Shown here: positions 53,385-64,000 of the stretch, one piece after another
Position numbering within the stretch: the first letter of the stretch is position 1
Layout of the letters: the number at the start of each line of letters is the position of its first letter
NCBI RefSeq assembly: GCF_964355755.1
Contig: NC_092670.1
Span: 40,163,795-40,227,794, forward strand
Length of the DNA: 64,000 nucleotides
Reading direction: 5' to 3'
Source: Antedon mediterranea
Lineage: Eukaryota > Echinodermata > Crinoidea > Comatulida > Antedonidae
Program-made: the position numbers and the translations under genes
Notes under the pieces: model-generated
Told to the model about the DNA's origin: nothing
The model's input: the letters and a program-made list of their open reading frames with translations, nothing else
Database searches by the model: none

Positions 53385-53735
53385 CTTGGTTCACAGGGGA
53401 CATAATACAAATACGTGAGCGCAACGCTGGTGATTTGACCAATCACGACGCAGTGGATGATGATCTATCGCGTCGTGATTGGTCAATTTACTTTCGTTGC
53501 GCTTACGTCTTTAGGTCTGTGTGGCGTCGATCCTATAGTGGGAAGTTTAAGGTTTATGTCTTTAGGTCTGTGTGGCGTCGATCCTATAGTGGGAAGTTTA
53601 AGGTTTATGTCTTTAGGTCTGTGTGGCGTCGATCCTATAGTGGGAAGTTTAAGGTTTACGTCTTTAGGTCTGTGTGGCGTCGATCCTATAGTGGGAAGTT
53701 TAAGGTTTATGGCGAATTATTTATACGGTATTAGT
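53385..53735. repeat. MITE family B with a fourfold 51-bp expansion of its right part
   Basis: A family B body (TGATTTGACCAATCACGACG, GTGATTGGTCAATTTACTTT, CGTTGCGCTTACGTC) runs into four near-identical 51-base units from 53507. Each contains GTCTTTAGGTCTGTGTGGCG, TCGATCCTATAGTGGGAAGT and TTAAGGTTTA. Because 51 is a multiple of 3, open frames cross the array but encode only the repeat. Confidence 0.85.
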
Positions 53736-55125
53736 AGAGCAAGGGCTGACGTGACGCGAGTCCACAATCAACAGTAGCCTACAAGGGTAGTAATTAGATG
53801 TGATAGCACATGTAGGCGACGCCAATTATTAAGGCACCTCTTTACGAATGTCGCATTAAGGTGCCATTCAAAATTTCTATCAGAGGTATAATATTTTAAC
53901 AAAACCAATTAATTACACGCGACATTCCAGAAGATCTTTCGCTAGTGATTGGTCAAAACGAATTGCGTTGCGATTACGTAATTATGTTTTGTCCTGTTGT
54001 AGTGTGGATAGTATAAACCACAATGTTTCACAGAAAATATATGATTCGAAAAAAAAACCCACACTCAATCAACACTCATAAAATAACATTTAGTATGAGC
54101 AGTAACATTATAAAACAGTTAAAAGATAAACATTCGGCACTATTGAAAGAAGCAAACAAGCGGATGAAATCAAACATTTTTTAAATAAGTTTAAATCGTT
54201 TAGAGATGACCCTAAAAAGTGACAGAGAATTACTTAGGTTTAAACACCGATTATGTTGCACGACCAAAATGATATTAATGTAAATAATGTTAATATTGCC
54301 ATAAATAATTGTAATTTAAACAGTTTCAGTTATCAACTAATGTAGTTATAACACCATAGCGGTTGGTTTCATTTTTTGACAATCCCTTCTAGTGTTTTGT
54401 ATTTTTTGGCGACCAGTTGATATTTTGTATTGTGATTAAAAAGACGAAATAAATTAAGTGAATGCTAAACGATTGAAACCTAGCCTACTTCCCTCTACCC
54501 ACACCATGTCGTCAAAGGCAGTTCCTCCGGTCAGGGTCCGCCTCTTAAGTGGCCTCATACATAGGTTACGACAGCCTTCAAACGAAAACACATGACGTCA
54601 AATTGTAATCCATCCACGTTTTTATAAAAGTTCAATTTTGTTGGATTACGTAATTGAATGCATGTCACGCGCAACACGCTCGATTAATTTCACTCGCGAG
54701 TCATTCATTTAACACTAATTTACCTTTGAATATTAACACTCGGATGTTTTGCGCGGCGATTTAGCGATACAGATGAAAGAAGACGGCTTGATTAGATGCT
54801 AAAACCCAACACCTTGCCACTTAGTAGGTCAGTCTAACCATGGCGGTACAAATGACATCCGGCGAACTGTTAATATTAATTTAGCTCATCGCTTAGTGTC
54901 ACTGATCTAACGAATGGGATGAAATGTATTCGTCTATCATAACATAAACGGTACATTAACGCTGACATTAACACTAGGTTGAAAAAATGTCAACTACGGT
55001 TTAGTTAAAATGTCAAGTTGATATACACCATTTTGATTGGTCAAAAGTATTATGACGTCATTAAATAGCTTTAATAACATTGTTGCATTACAATATGATA
55101 CACAGGTGCAGTAACACGATGTTCC
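53736..55125. other. Intergenic with a MITE B remnant, no gene seen
   Basis: A family B fragment (TAGTGATTGGTCAAAACGAA, TTGCGTTGCGATTACGTA) lies at 53940-54005. No supported exon otherwise. Confidence 0.35.
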
Positions 55126-55273
55126 TAAAGCCGCTCCGTCTACACTATCAAACATTATGTGACAACAAAATGTGATGTGCCCATATATGGACATGATGAT
55201 GTCATATCACTACCATACTTGGCCACATCAGACTTTTTTTGTCAAACTAGTTTGATAGTGTAGACAGGGCTTA
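55126..55273. mobile_element. MITE family A copy
   Basis: TAAAGCCGCTCCGTCTACAC with ACTATCAAAC at the left and GTTTGATAGTGTAGACAGGG with CTTAA at the right; internal CCATATATGGACATGATGAT. Confidence 0.85.
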
Positions 55274-55482
55274 AGCTTAAATTGTAGTGGGATGGAGAGA
55301 TTGTGATGTACCAATGAAATACAATAGAGATAAGAGCTTTCGACGAAATAGTCAGAAGTCAAAAAGCTCCCCACGCACATCGTCGCGTCACCTGTGTCAA
55401 AAGCCCGCTAATAGTTACGGATGGACACCATAAACACAAAACAATATTTTGTGGTGTAATTTGGTCATCTCATAGTTAAATT

Positions 55483-55483
<1 letters not shown>

Positions 55484-55515
<32 letters not shown>
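55484..55515. repeat. 32-base poly-T tract
   Basis: Uninterrupted T run in intergenic DNA, with no adjacent SINE or LINE body recognised, so either a bare microsatellite or the tail of a decayed minus-strand retroelement. Confidence 0.9.
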
Positions 55516-55516
<1 letters not shown>

Positions 55517-55919
55517 TTAAAATTAATTCTTCTCAATCACCATTCAATGATATTAATTTGAATCCAAGAATATTTAAACAATAAATTGAAAAAAAATTAG
55601 ATCAGGATGCGTGTATACTTACTTACTGACTTAATTAAAAACCAAACAAATTAACACTTATCGCGAACCAAAAATAGCAAGGAAACAAATATAATTTATA
55701 AATTTATTTTGCAAAGCATTCTTCTCTTCTATCGATTTGTATTTAAAAACACACCATTGAACTTAATTCTTTAATTTTAAACGACACGTGATGGCGCGTC
55801 GTAAACGCGTCGGCTGATCAATGAAATGATCCAATACTACGATGGTATACAGGAAGTAGCTGCACCACTGTCAACTATAATAACGACCATTTTGGACCTT
55901 GCTTTGTCCCTCCTACTGA

Positions 55920-56140
55920 CCATGAAGGTATAAAATTGAGAAGTTGTAATTTGTTCTCAGAAAAAATTACAGGACTTGAACCCAGAACTATGGCAAGCCA
56001 AGTCCGCCAAAAGTCCTCAGTTACATGAATGCATTGTTGTTGAATGGTATGGATTGAGGACTTTTGGCAGACTTGGCTTGCCATACAGAACACTTGGGAT
56101 TTGTAGCCAAGCACTATAACTACCAAGCCACAATGTGATA
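55920..56140 (-). mobile_element. tRNA-like SINE split by a hairpin MITE
   Basis: On the minus strand the A-box part (TGTGGCTTGGTAGTTATAGT, GCTTGGCTACAAATCCCAAG) and the B-box part (GGGTTCAAGTCCTGTAATTT, then ACAAATTACAACTTCTC) match the SINE at 19936. They are separated by a 97-base foreign hairpin at 55989-56085, flanked by CAGAAC duplications. Confidence 0.75.
55989..56085. mobile_element. 97-bp hairpin MITE inserted in the SINE
   Basis: The 31-base arms 55989-56019 (TATGGCAAGCCAAGTCCGCC...) and 56055-56085 are reverse complements with one mismatch. CAGAAC occurs directly on both sides (55983-55988 and 56086-56091) as a target-site duplication. A single arm of the same family is visible at about 45629-45668. 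Confidence 0.85.
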
Positions 56141-56781
56141 TTAGTTTTCATTTCACTTGGAACGTGGGATGAAATAAAAGAAAAAATGTTATAATGTAAA
56201 TAATATGTTATATACATTAATATGTATATAAACACACTAGGCATAAAAATTAATTCTAAACCGCCCGGTGATATATAAACAAATATATAAATTATTAAAT
56301 TAATTGCTATATATAATATAAATCTGTTTCGGGTTATATTTTTAAGTTCATCCCTAAAAATAGATATGTTTGTATAAGTGACGGTTCCATGATTTGGAAT
56401 AAAGGGGTTTGGGTGAGGGAGAGAGAGAAGGGGTGGGTGTGGTGTGCAGAGGATGGAAACACTGTAAAATGAGACACTCAACCTAACCTACTGTTATGTT
56501 CAGTACAATTATGTCTCCTTTTTTTTTTAAATAAGAAAAATACAGTAAGTATTGAACAATCATATTATCAACACCATTAGAAATCCTTCTTCAGGAAATA
56601 GCTTACCAATAAAAAGTGTGTAAACAAATGATTTTGAAGGAGAATACTATGCCATATATGGATATAGATAATAAGCCATATATGGATAAATGTATCTGTA
56701 CAGTAATTAGAATAAGCTATTAATAATATTTCAAACATCTAAAGTAGTTGATGCATGACCACATCCAACACGTCTATCTTT
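56141..56781. other. 3' flank of DLAT
   Basis: Presumed DLAT 3' UTR and downstream DNA. A repeated word ATATATGGATA lies at 56655-56690. No canonical minus-strand AATAAA was confidently identified. Confidence 0.35.
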
Positions 56782-59700
56782 TTATAACAACATTGTTTCA
56801 GGTTTTTCGAGAAACTTCTTAAAATGTTGCAGCCACTGAGCTCCTACGGCACCATCCACGACACGGTGGTCGCAACTTAAGGTCACGCTTAATACTGACG
56901 CTGTTCGAAATCTAAAAAGATAGAAAAATAATGTTTTTATAATTTTTTTTTTTTATAGAATTGTTGTTGGATTATTATTATTAATCAATTTAAGTAAATA
57001 TTAATTGAAAAAATAGGTTATTGAGGGGCGGAAAGGTTATACCATATGTAATACTAATTATTGTTTTCTTAATAGAACTCAAGCACCCAGCGGTATTATT
57101 AATATTAAATACATTAACCGTATTTCATTTGATCTTTAATAACCATTTTTGATGTTCTCTATTTAGAAACCAAGTTTTTAGAACTGAAAGTTCTGAATGA
57201 ATAAACAAATATGAAATAACCTATTATTATGAAAGCTCATGAGATCTGTTAATGAGATTCTGGAGGGTGTCATACACTCTGGTACCCTTTTAAAATATAA
57301 TTTGAACTTTTGAAATAATCATTATGAAAATCAATTAAAACAATTGTTGTTATGAAGCAATTTAAATCCAATAAAAATGAGAAGGTTTATAATGCGAAAG
57401 ACAGACTAAACCAACGGGATTCTTACGGTTATGGATATTGATATCAGAATTGTTACTAATAAAGTAATATGCAGATTATAAAATCTCATATTATTTTGAT
57501 AATTTAAAGCGTTGTTGATGTAAAGAACAGATGAAATGCGGTTAATGTGTCTAATTAATATTACCGCTGGGCGCTTTATAGTTCCATTAAGAAAAAATAA
57601 TTAGTATTAGCATAATAGCTTCTTGTAACCTTTCCACATCTCAACATTTATGAGTCTCAAACTTTTCCTATAATCTGAAATTAATATTATTCATAGGAAA
57701 ATCTAACAATTATTATAATAAATCGAACTAGATTTAATTCGTCACTATGACGAATTATAGGTTATATGCATTGATTTAAATAAAGATAATTGATTGATTT
57801 AAGATATTTTGATTGATTGATTTTCTCAGAATCTTTAGTTATTTATAATATATGATAGGATCTTGCTAACGCAAATACAATAGCCGGTATCATAATCCGA
57901 TCAAAGATCCTTCTGCGTATATAATGTCATAAACCACATTTGTGTTTTTAAATAAATTTCATTATAAATCATCTGTATAATCTATACACTAAGAAATACA
58001 ATTGAACAAACAATACGGGTAATAAAAAAAATCTTATTTCGTTTCGTTTCCCAAGGTGAGACTCGAACTCGGTACCTTGAATGCTATAGACACGAGCAAA
58101 GACCACCGAGCCATACACAACTGACTAAAAATTATGGAAATATTCCTCCGTGTATTTACTATGCAGTAACCACTTTGGTGCAGATAGATTATTACATACC
58201 GCAATGAATTATAATGTTTTACTATGATGACATCTTTAAAGATTTTTAAAAATGATGCACTGTCAAACTATATACTTTTAACTTTAATATATGAACTTCT
58301 TAAGGAAGAAAGTTAATGTTAAGTTTGTTATTTCGGCCTAAGAAAATGTTATAATTTGTTTGATTGTCGAAATTAATTTTTGTAAATTTAATATGCCATT
58401 AATGATGACTTAATCAACTTTTGTTCTCTTAATTTCATAATAAATCATACATATGATACATACACTTCAAGAAAATGAAATAAAAAATTGGTGTTCCCGA
58501 GCATTCTAACGATATATATTAATTTTAAAATTTAGCATATTTTCACCATTTTGTTAACTTACACGTGCGTAGCCTGTCACTTTTGACGTGCTCGTATAAC
58601 GCTGTTTCGAGTTGAAAAGTTAATACAATATGATGATATTGTTAAAGAAAGGTTATACAACAGTAATCGGACAAAAACAGTGCGGAATAACGTTTGACGC
58701 GCAGTGCGCGTGCAAAAATCTGCGCACTTATGGTAATTTTTTAAACGCTTAAAATTGCCTGAAACGTACTCTAATTTCATCAAAAATAAATTCTGAAAAT
58801 TTTGAACATTTTAAGCGCGCGTCCGCATGCGTTATATGCGCTACGCACCTAATTGTATTGCCATATGATGAAATATGACCTGAAATTTATGAGTACCAAA
58901 TTTTGTTTAAAAGTGATTCATGCTTGTGAAGATATGATTACAAACGTGATTTCGTTAAATCGCGCGTAGACCGCGTAATGTTTGATTGCGCACCGTGAAA
59001 ACATAACCACATCGATTCCTGGCCATAAGGAATATACTCTGAAAAATTGACTTAGTTAGATGAAACTGATATCAAGATAATTGACGGACACATAGTGCTA
59101 AGGAAAGAATAAATAAATAAATAAAGAAATAAATAAAGATTCTGACAGAATCAAGAGGTTATATGCATGAATGCATATAACCTAATAACTGTAATGTGAA
59201 AAATTTAGATATTATTTAAATTAATGTAAGAAGTTTGAATAATCCATTGCTTTTGATTGGTCAATTTGCTTGCATTGTAACTTACATCCTTGTGTTGCGT
59301 CCTAATGGGAACAAGCTTAAGCAACTTACTAAGCAACTGTACGTAAAGCTTCACAATAAATTAATATTCAATTTTTCAAAAATATTAACTTGCCAATATA
59401 AAATAGTCATGAAACTTTTAAAAAGGTCATAAATTTTATTCAAAAAGTATATTTATTCAATTTATTCCAATTGAAATTTTCTATAGAAATACAATATAAT
59501 ATTCATAGCGTACACACAATAACACCCACACTCATTCGAAAACTAATAGTAATTATAAAAAGAGAATTTTTGCAAAAAATAGCAATTATAAAAATTGTAT
59601 TATTGATTATACTTGCTAAACCTACTCACTGATAAAATGAAAATTATTAAAATTTATTTATAATTTACAATATTACACAAAATGCAATTATCAAATTTGT

Positions 59701-62330
59701 GATATTGGCATGATAAAATCAACTTGTATTAGACATAATGCAGATTGGATTCCGGTGTGTGTGTGTGTTTCACGGTGTGAAGCTAAACTAACAAGATGAT
59801 ATCACAGATCAAAGTACTGTAGTTGTAAATGTCTTCTGAGTGCTTGAATGAACAAGACGCAAACTAAATGTACAGCAAAAAATCAATACTATATAAATAT
59901 ATTTTCAAAAAAAGAGGGATGAAAAAATGCTGGGCAGGGGCAGTTCAAGGAAAATACATAGCTGTAACTCATAGTGGACCTTTCAAGCATCCCTCGCCCC
60001 CAGATGACACACACACACATTCTAGAAGTGGTGGGGGAATTTATGAAAACACATAATGTTTCACACTGGGTCCTCTGGGATAACAGCCTTCAACTGAAGA
60101 GATCCCCTCAATCCCCCAGTATATTGAAAACAATAACTATTTCTAGTGGGGTATTTTTACACAGCGTTCATTACACCATGACAAACTAGAATGTGAAAGC
60201 CTTGTAAATTGTTAAGTTTAACATGGAACGCAGGAGATATGGATGCAACAACATGTTTTATGTGTAAATTATCCTTTGTTATTGTGAGAGAATTTTTAGT
60301 AAATTTTAACAGATTTCGTCAACATTTGCATAACAGCATAGTTCAGCGACAGTTGCGTTACTGTACTTTTTTATTTTACGTTTTACGTTACGTTATGTTT
60401 TACGTTATGTTTTACGTTACGTTATGTTTTATGTTACGTTATGTTTTACGTTACGTTTTACGTTACGTTATGTTTTACGTTACGTTATGTTTTACGTTAC
60501 GTTATGTTTTACGTTACGTTATGTTTTACATTACGTTTTAATTGCGCTTCAACTGAGTGTGCAAGAACGCAAGACATGTTTCACACACACAAGATACACC
60601 ACTTACATAAAAACACATCATGGAATGCCTTGGGCCTAGACCTACAGTAGGTAGGCATGTTTAAAATATTGGGTGACAAAAATAGCATATTGCGTTGAAC
60701 AAATCTGGTTTGGCTTATAGTTTGTTACCAAAGTAGGTGGAGCTTGCGAGTTGCATGTTGGGAAATAGTGTTAATTTAAAGATTTACTTGCTCATATATG
60801 TTGTTATTATGTTGTGTGCAGCATTTTATTTTACCATTTATAGGCTCTTCACCATATTTCAAACCCTTTCTGTTTAGTGGGATCTCTGCTAAGTTCAATT
60901 CATAAACACGATGCCATTACAACACTGTACATGAACATCAAGGTGTCACTAAATATTTCTCTTTGTGATACAGGTGTATTTTTAATCAGATTTTAATTGC
61001 TTTCAATCTTATCAAAATGTTCACATCTCTCACATTTAGAATCAGCATAATTGTCACCAACACTCTTGTGTCATCAAATCTGCATAAATTTCACATGTCC
61101 ACCAACACACGATGTCAACCGCTTGTGTCAACCGCTTGTGTCATTATAAACTTCAGACACTAATTTAATCATAAACTTAAGTAACATTCTCATCATTTTA
61201 TGCTTTACATAATTATTGAAAGTTTGTTTGTTTTTTTCATATGCATCCGCTACTTACAGAATGGGTAAACTATTTTATAATTTATCGTGCTTATAAACTA
61301 AGTCTCATTTATGGCTTAGGGAGTGGAGTTGATCAAGAGTAATGGGTAACAACCTTGGCACAATGTCAGGATTGAACCCTGGACCTTAGGATTGGAAGGC
61401 AAGCACGTTAACCACCAAGTTACATCTCCACTACTATTTGTATTTTGTGTATGTGTGTGGGACCCAAGGAAAAACAACATTGAGTTGATCTTTACATTAG
61501 TAAAGTTGAATTTAAACTAGATTTCTGTCACATCACATACACTTTGCTTTGTGTACTTAGAATGTTGTCTCATATTTTTAGCAGTAGTCACATCATTGGA
61601 TTGTACAAACACATCTGTAAATGCATTATATAGTTCATGACTAAGCTAGGCTACATTTTATACCCAGGATATCAGACTTAGTACATTTGAATGATGCTTA
61701 ATAAATTGATTGATGAGCACAGCAAAGTGACACAAGGTGTGATACTAACTATCTTTGACGTTCATCATCAATACATTCAATATCAACCGACGACAACTAG
61801 ATCTCTTCTCTACGTTGCTTTTATTTTTGCAGTCTTTTGTCTAGGTTATTCTTTTGGTGCATTTTATTAATATTTATTAAATCGTTATTTCTTCTTGATA
61901 TAAAGTTTGCGGTACACAACGTATATTTCTGAAAATAACTGTTGAGTTTCTCGATGTTTTGATCAATATACTTTGATCGTCCTCAAAAGTGAGAACTTCT
62001 TTTTCTTTTCTTTTTTTTGCCAATTTCTTTTATGGAGTTAATTGTACACATACATTAAATAACATATGTATAAATGAACACACAAAAATGAAAAATTATG
62101 AAAGAGGGAGTTTAAATTTTGAAATGGTATTTTTAATGTGCAATCAAGCTAAATATAAAATAGCAATGTGTTATGTTAGAGTGTTCTTACCCTTCTTCAC
62201 AAGTGTCATCTGGTATCATTGCTTTCTGCGCTGCACCTACAGCTAAAATACAGGCTTGTGGTGGGTTGATGATTGCTGAGAAGTTCTTAACACCAAACAT
62301 ACCAAGGTTTGAAACGGTGAATGTACCTCC
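56782..62330 (-). CDS. DLAT: Dihydrolipoamide acetyltransferase (PDH E2), last two exons
   Basis: The penultimate exon is 62191-62330 and the last exon 56782-56911. They join in frame (140 + 130 nt, 90 codons with the stop); the gene continues beyond the right edge of the window. The first encodes [20 protein letters not shown] then [20 protein letters not shown]; the second encodes [20 protein letters not shown] then [18 protein letters not shown] and a stop. DHRVVDG is the acyltransferase active-site motif, the His acting in acetyl transfer from lipoamide to CoA. The protein forms the mitochondrial pyruvate dehydrogenase core. [17 protein letters not shown] favours PDH E2 over the branched-chain or 2-oxoglutarate E2. 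Lipoyl and E1/E3-binding domains lie in exons outside the window. The intervening intron and the next upstream intron each hold a Helitron-like element, in opposite orientations. Confidence 0.93.
57728..59188 (-). mobile_element. Helitron-like non-autonomous element, copy A
   Basis: 1.46 kb in the last DLAT intron, read on the minus strand. It starts TTATTAGGTTATATGCATTC with an inverted ATGCATATAACC just inside. It ends with the stem-loop TAATTCGTCA-TAG-TGACGAATTA, AAT, CTAG, with T as the next host base. The hairpin-CTAG-T ending fits a Helitron 3' terminus (CTRR into an A/T target). The 5' end does not begin with TC, so a Helentron-type or other element remains possible. No Rep/helicase frame. 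A tRNA-like segment sits inside (58047-58125). Confidence 0.6.
58047..58125 (-). repeat. tRNA-like (pol III promoter) segment inside Helitron-like copy A
   Basis: The minus strand reads TGTATGGCTCGGTGGTCTTT (A-box-like TGGCTCGGTGG) and, about 35 bases on, CCGAGTTCGAGTCTCACCTT (B-box GAGTTCGAGTCTC). The same segment in copy B is at about 63534-63605. It resembles the head of a tRNA-derived SINE captured by the element and is not a functional tRNA gene, as no clear cloverleaf closes. Confidence 0.5.
59228..59318. mobile_element. MITE family B right-half fragment
   Basis: TTTGAATAATCCATTGCTTT, TGATTGGTCAATTTGCTTGC, CCTTGTGTTGCGTCCTAATG and GGAACAAGCTTAA match the right half of family B. Adjacent to Helitron-like copy A. 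Confidence 0.65.
59319..60371. other. DLAT intron sequence, no exon seen
   Basis: AT-rich, with (GT)n at 59756-59769 and (CA)n at 60008-60020. No exon with splice signals on either strand. Confidence 0.4.
60372..60540. repeat. TTTTACGTTACGTTATG minisatellite
   Basis: Alternating 11- and 17-base units of TTTTACGTTATG and TTTTACGTTACGTTATG fill about 165 bases in the last DLAT intron. Frames that cross it encode only repeats such as FYVTLC and are not genes. Confidence 0.9.
61322..61440 (-). mobile_element. tRNA-like SINE copy, minus strand
   Basis: The minus strand reads AGTGGAGATGTAACTTGGTG, GTTAACGTGCTTGCCTTCCA and CAGGGTTCAATCCTGACATT, then a body ending CAACTCCACTCCC, as in the copies at 23208 and 19936. 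Located in the last DLAT intron. Confidence 0.75.
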
Positions 62331-62515
62331 CTAAAATTGAAACAAGCACATTATTTGTCACTTATTGTTATTCAAATTATTATTATGTACAGTGCATTAA
62401 GAGCTTCCTACATATGCGCTATATAAGAATCTTAAAATTGCTCTATTATTTATTATCAAAATGAAAAGTTCTAGAAAAAGTAAATATGTTGTCCATAATT
62501 TATGACTGGATTACT

Positions 62516-63948
62516 TTATTAGGTTATATGCATTATCATGCATATAACCTCTTGATTCTGTCAAAATCTTTGTTTATTTATTCTTTCCTTAGCACTATTT
62601 TGTCCGTGAATTATCTTGATATCAGTTTCATCTAGCTAAGTCAATTTTTCAGAGTATATTCCTTATGGCCAGGAATCGATGTGGTTATGTTTTCACGGTG
62701 CGCAATCAAACATTACGCGGTCTACGCGCGATTTAATGAAATCACGTTTGTAATCATATCTTCACAAGCATGAATCATTTTTAAACTAAATTTGGTACTC
62801 ATAAATTTCAGGTCATATTTCATCATATGGCAATACAATTACGTGTGTAGCGCATATAACGCATGCGTACGCGCGTTTAAAATGTTCAAAATTGTCAGAA
62901 TTTATTTTCAATGAAATTAGAGTACGTTTCAGGCAATTTTAAGCGTTTAAAAAATTACCATGAGTGCGCAGATTTTTGCACGCGCACTGCGCGTCATACG
63001 TTAATTACTGTTGTATAACCTTTCTTTAACAATATCATCATATTTTATTCACTTTTCAACGCGAAACAGCGTTATACGAGCACGTCAAAAGTGACAGGCT
63101 ACGCACGTGTAAGTTAACAAAATGGTAAAAATATGCTAAATTTTAAAATTAATATATATCGTTAGAATGCTCGGGAACACCAATTTTTTATTTCATTTTC
63201 TTGAAGTGTATGTATCATATGTATGATTTATTATGAAATTAAGAGAAAAAAAGTTGATTAAGTCATCATTAATGGCATATTAAATTTTAAAAAATTAATT
63301 TTGACAATCAAACAAATTATAACATTTTCTTAGGCCGAAATAACAAACTTAACATTAACTTTCTTCCTTAAGAAGTTCATATATTAAAGTTAAAAGTATA
63401 TAGTTTGACAGTGCATACTTTTTAAAAATTTTTAAAGATGTCATCATAGTAAAACATTATAATTCATTGCGGTATGTAATAATCTATCTGCATAGTAAAT
63501 ACACGGAGGAATATTTCCATAAATTTTAGTCAGTTGTGTATGGCTCGATGGTCTGAGCTCGTGTCTATGGCATTCAAGGTACCGAGATCGAGTCTCACCT
63601 TGGGAAACGAAATAAGATTTTTTTTTATTATCCGTATTGTTTGTTCAAATTTATTTCTTAGTGTATAGATTATACACATGATTTATAATGAAATCTAGAT
63701 AAAAATTAACTTATGTCTTTATTATTATGTAACAACAAATGTGGTTTATGACATTATACGCATATGGATCTTTGATCGGATTGTGATACCGGCTATGGTG
63801 TTCGCGTTAGCAAGGTCCTATCATATATTATAAATAATTAAAGATTCTGAGAAAATCAATCAATCAATATATCTTTTAAAAATCAATTATCTTTATTTAG
63901 ATCAATGCATATAACCTATAATTCGTCATAGTGACGAATTAAATCTAG
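62516..63948 (+). mobile_element. Helitron-like non-autonomous element, copy B
   Basis: 1.43 kb in the DLAT intron upstream of the penultimate exon, in opposite orientation to copy A and closely similar along its whole length. It starts TTATTAGGTTATATGCATTA. It ends TAATTCGTCA-TAG-TGACGAATTA, AAT, CTAG, followed by T. The internal tRNA-like segment is at about 63534-63605. No protein-coding frame. Confidence 0.6.
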
Positions 63949-64000
63949 TTACATTTGCATTTATTAACTGCAAAAAGAACTATTACAGTTAACCTATTAC

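Noticed and set aside
56017-56481. 154-codon minus-strand open frame
   Set aside because: Its 3' part runs through the SINE and hairpin MITE; the rest is AT-rich hydrophobic chance coding with no homology recognised.
60209-60541. 110-codon frame with FYVTLC-type repeats
   Set aside because: A product of the TTTTACGTTACGTTATG minisatellite within a DLAT intron.
63534-63605. Functional tRNA gene
   Set aside because: A- and B-box-like words are present but no convincing cloverleaf closes, and the segment lies inside a repeated transposon.

Overview
This is AT-rich nuclear DNA from an invertebrate animal. It has intron-rich genes with GT-AG introns, dense short transposons and very many tandem repeats. 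The proteins are metazoan (Ral GTPase, phosducin-like 3, a CD225/dispanin protein, pyruvate dehydrogenase E2, a CRH-type neuropeptide). The CRH-type precursor and the frequent 'taggcctac' words suggest a marine deuterostome, most likely an echinoderm; the species is inference only.

Layout. 1-539 (+): last exon of an unrecognised gene with a SAP-like motif. 2398-6709 (-): complete phosducin-like 3 (PDCL3, six coding exons, 235 aa), tail to tail with the first gene. 10108-14253 (-): complete Ral GTPase (four coding exons, 202 aa, CLIL prenylation box); its last intron holds about 2.5 kb of a 44-bp satellite built from the Ral exon 3 splice-donor junction. 21427-25533 (-): CD225/dispanin-type two-pass membrane protein (five coding exons, 188 aa) with a duplicated proline/tyrosine-rich exon. 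25.5-32.2 kb: repeats and one possible orphan membrane-protein exon. 32273-34521 (+): CRH-type neuropeptide gene with a TATA promoter. 42512-43707 (+): a second secreted-peptide precursor with the same gene architecture, probably a diverged tandem paralogue. 46290-47761 (+): 5'-truncated LINE inserted inside a MITE. 47.8-56.7 kb: repeats only. 56782 to beyond 62330 (-): the last two exons of DLAT, the penultimate one flanked by two inverted 1.4-kb Helitron-like copies.

The genes are unrelated in function (protein folding, small-GTPase signalling, membrane protein, neuropeptides, mitochondrial metabolism). The exception is the two peptide genes, which look like a local duplication. A recurrent theme is tandem duplication at exon-intron boundaries: a 95-bp donor duplication in PDCL3, about 58 copies of a donor-containing unit in Ral, and whole-exon duplication in the CD225 gene.

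Exon boundaries were read by eye from splice consensus and reading-frame continuity. No alignment or database search was run.
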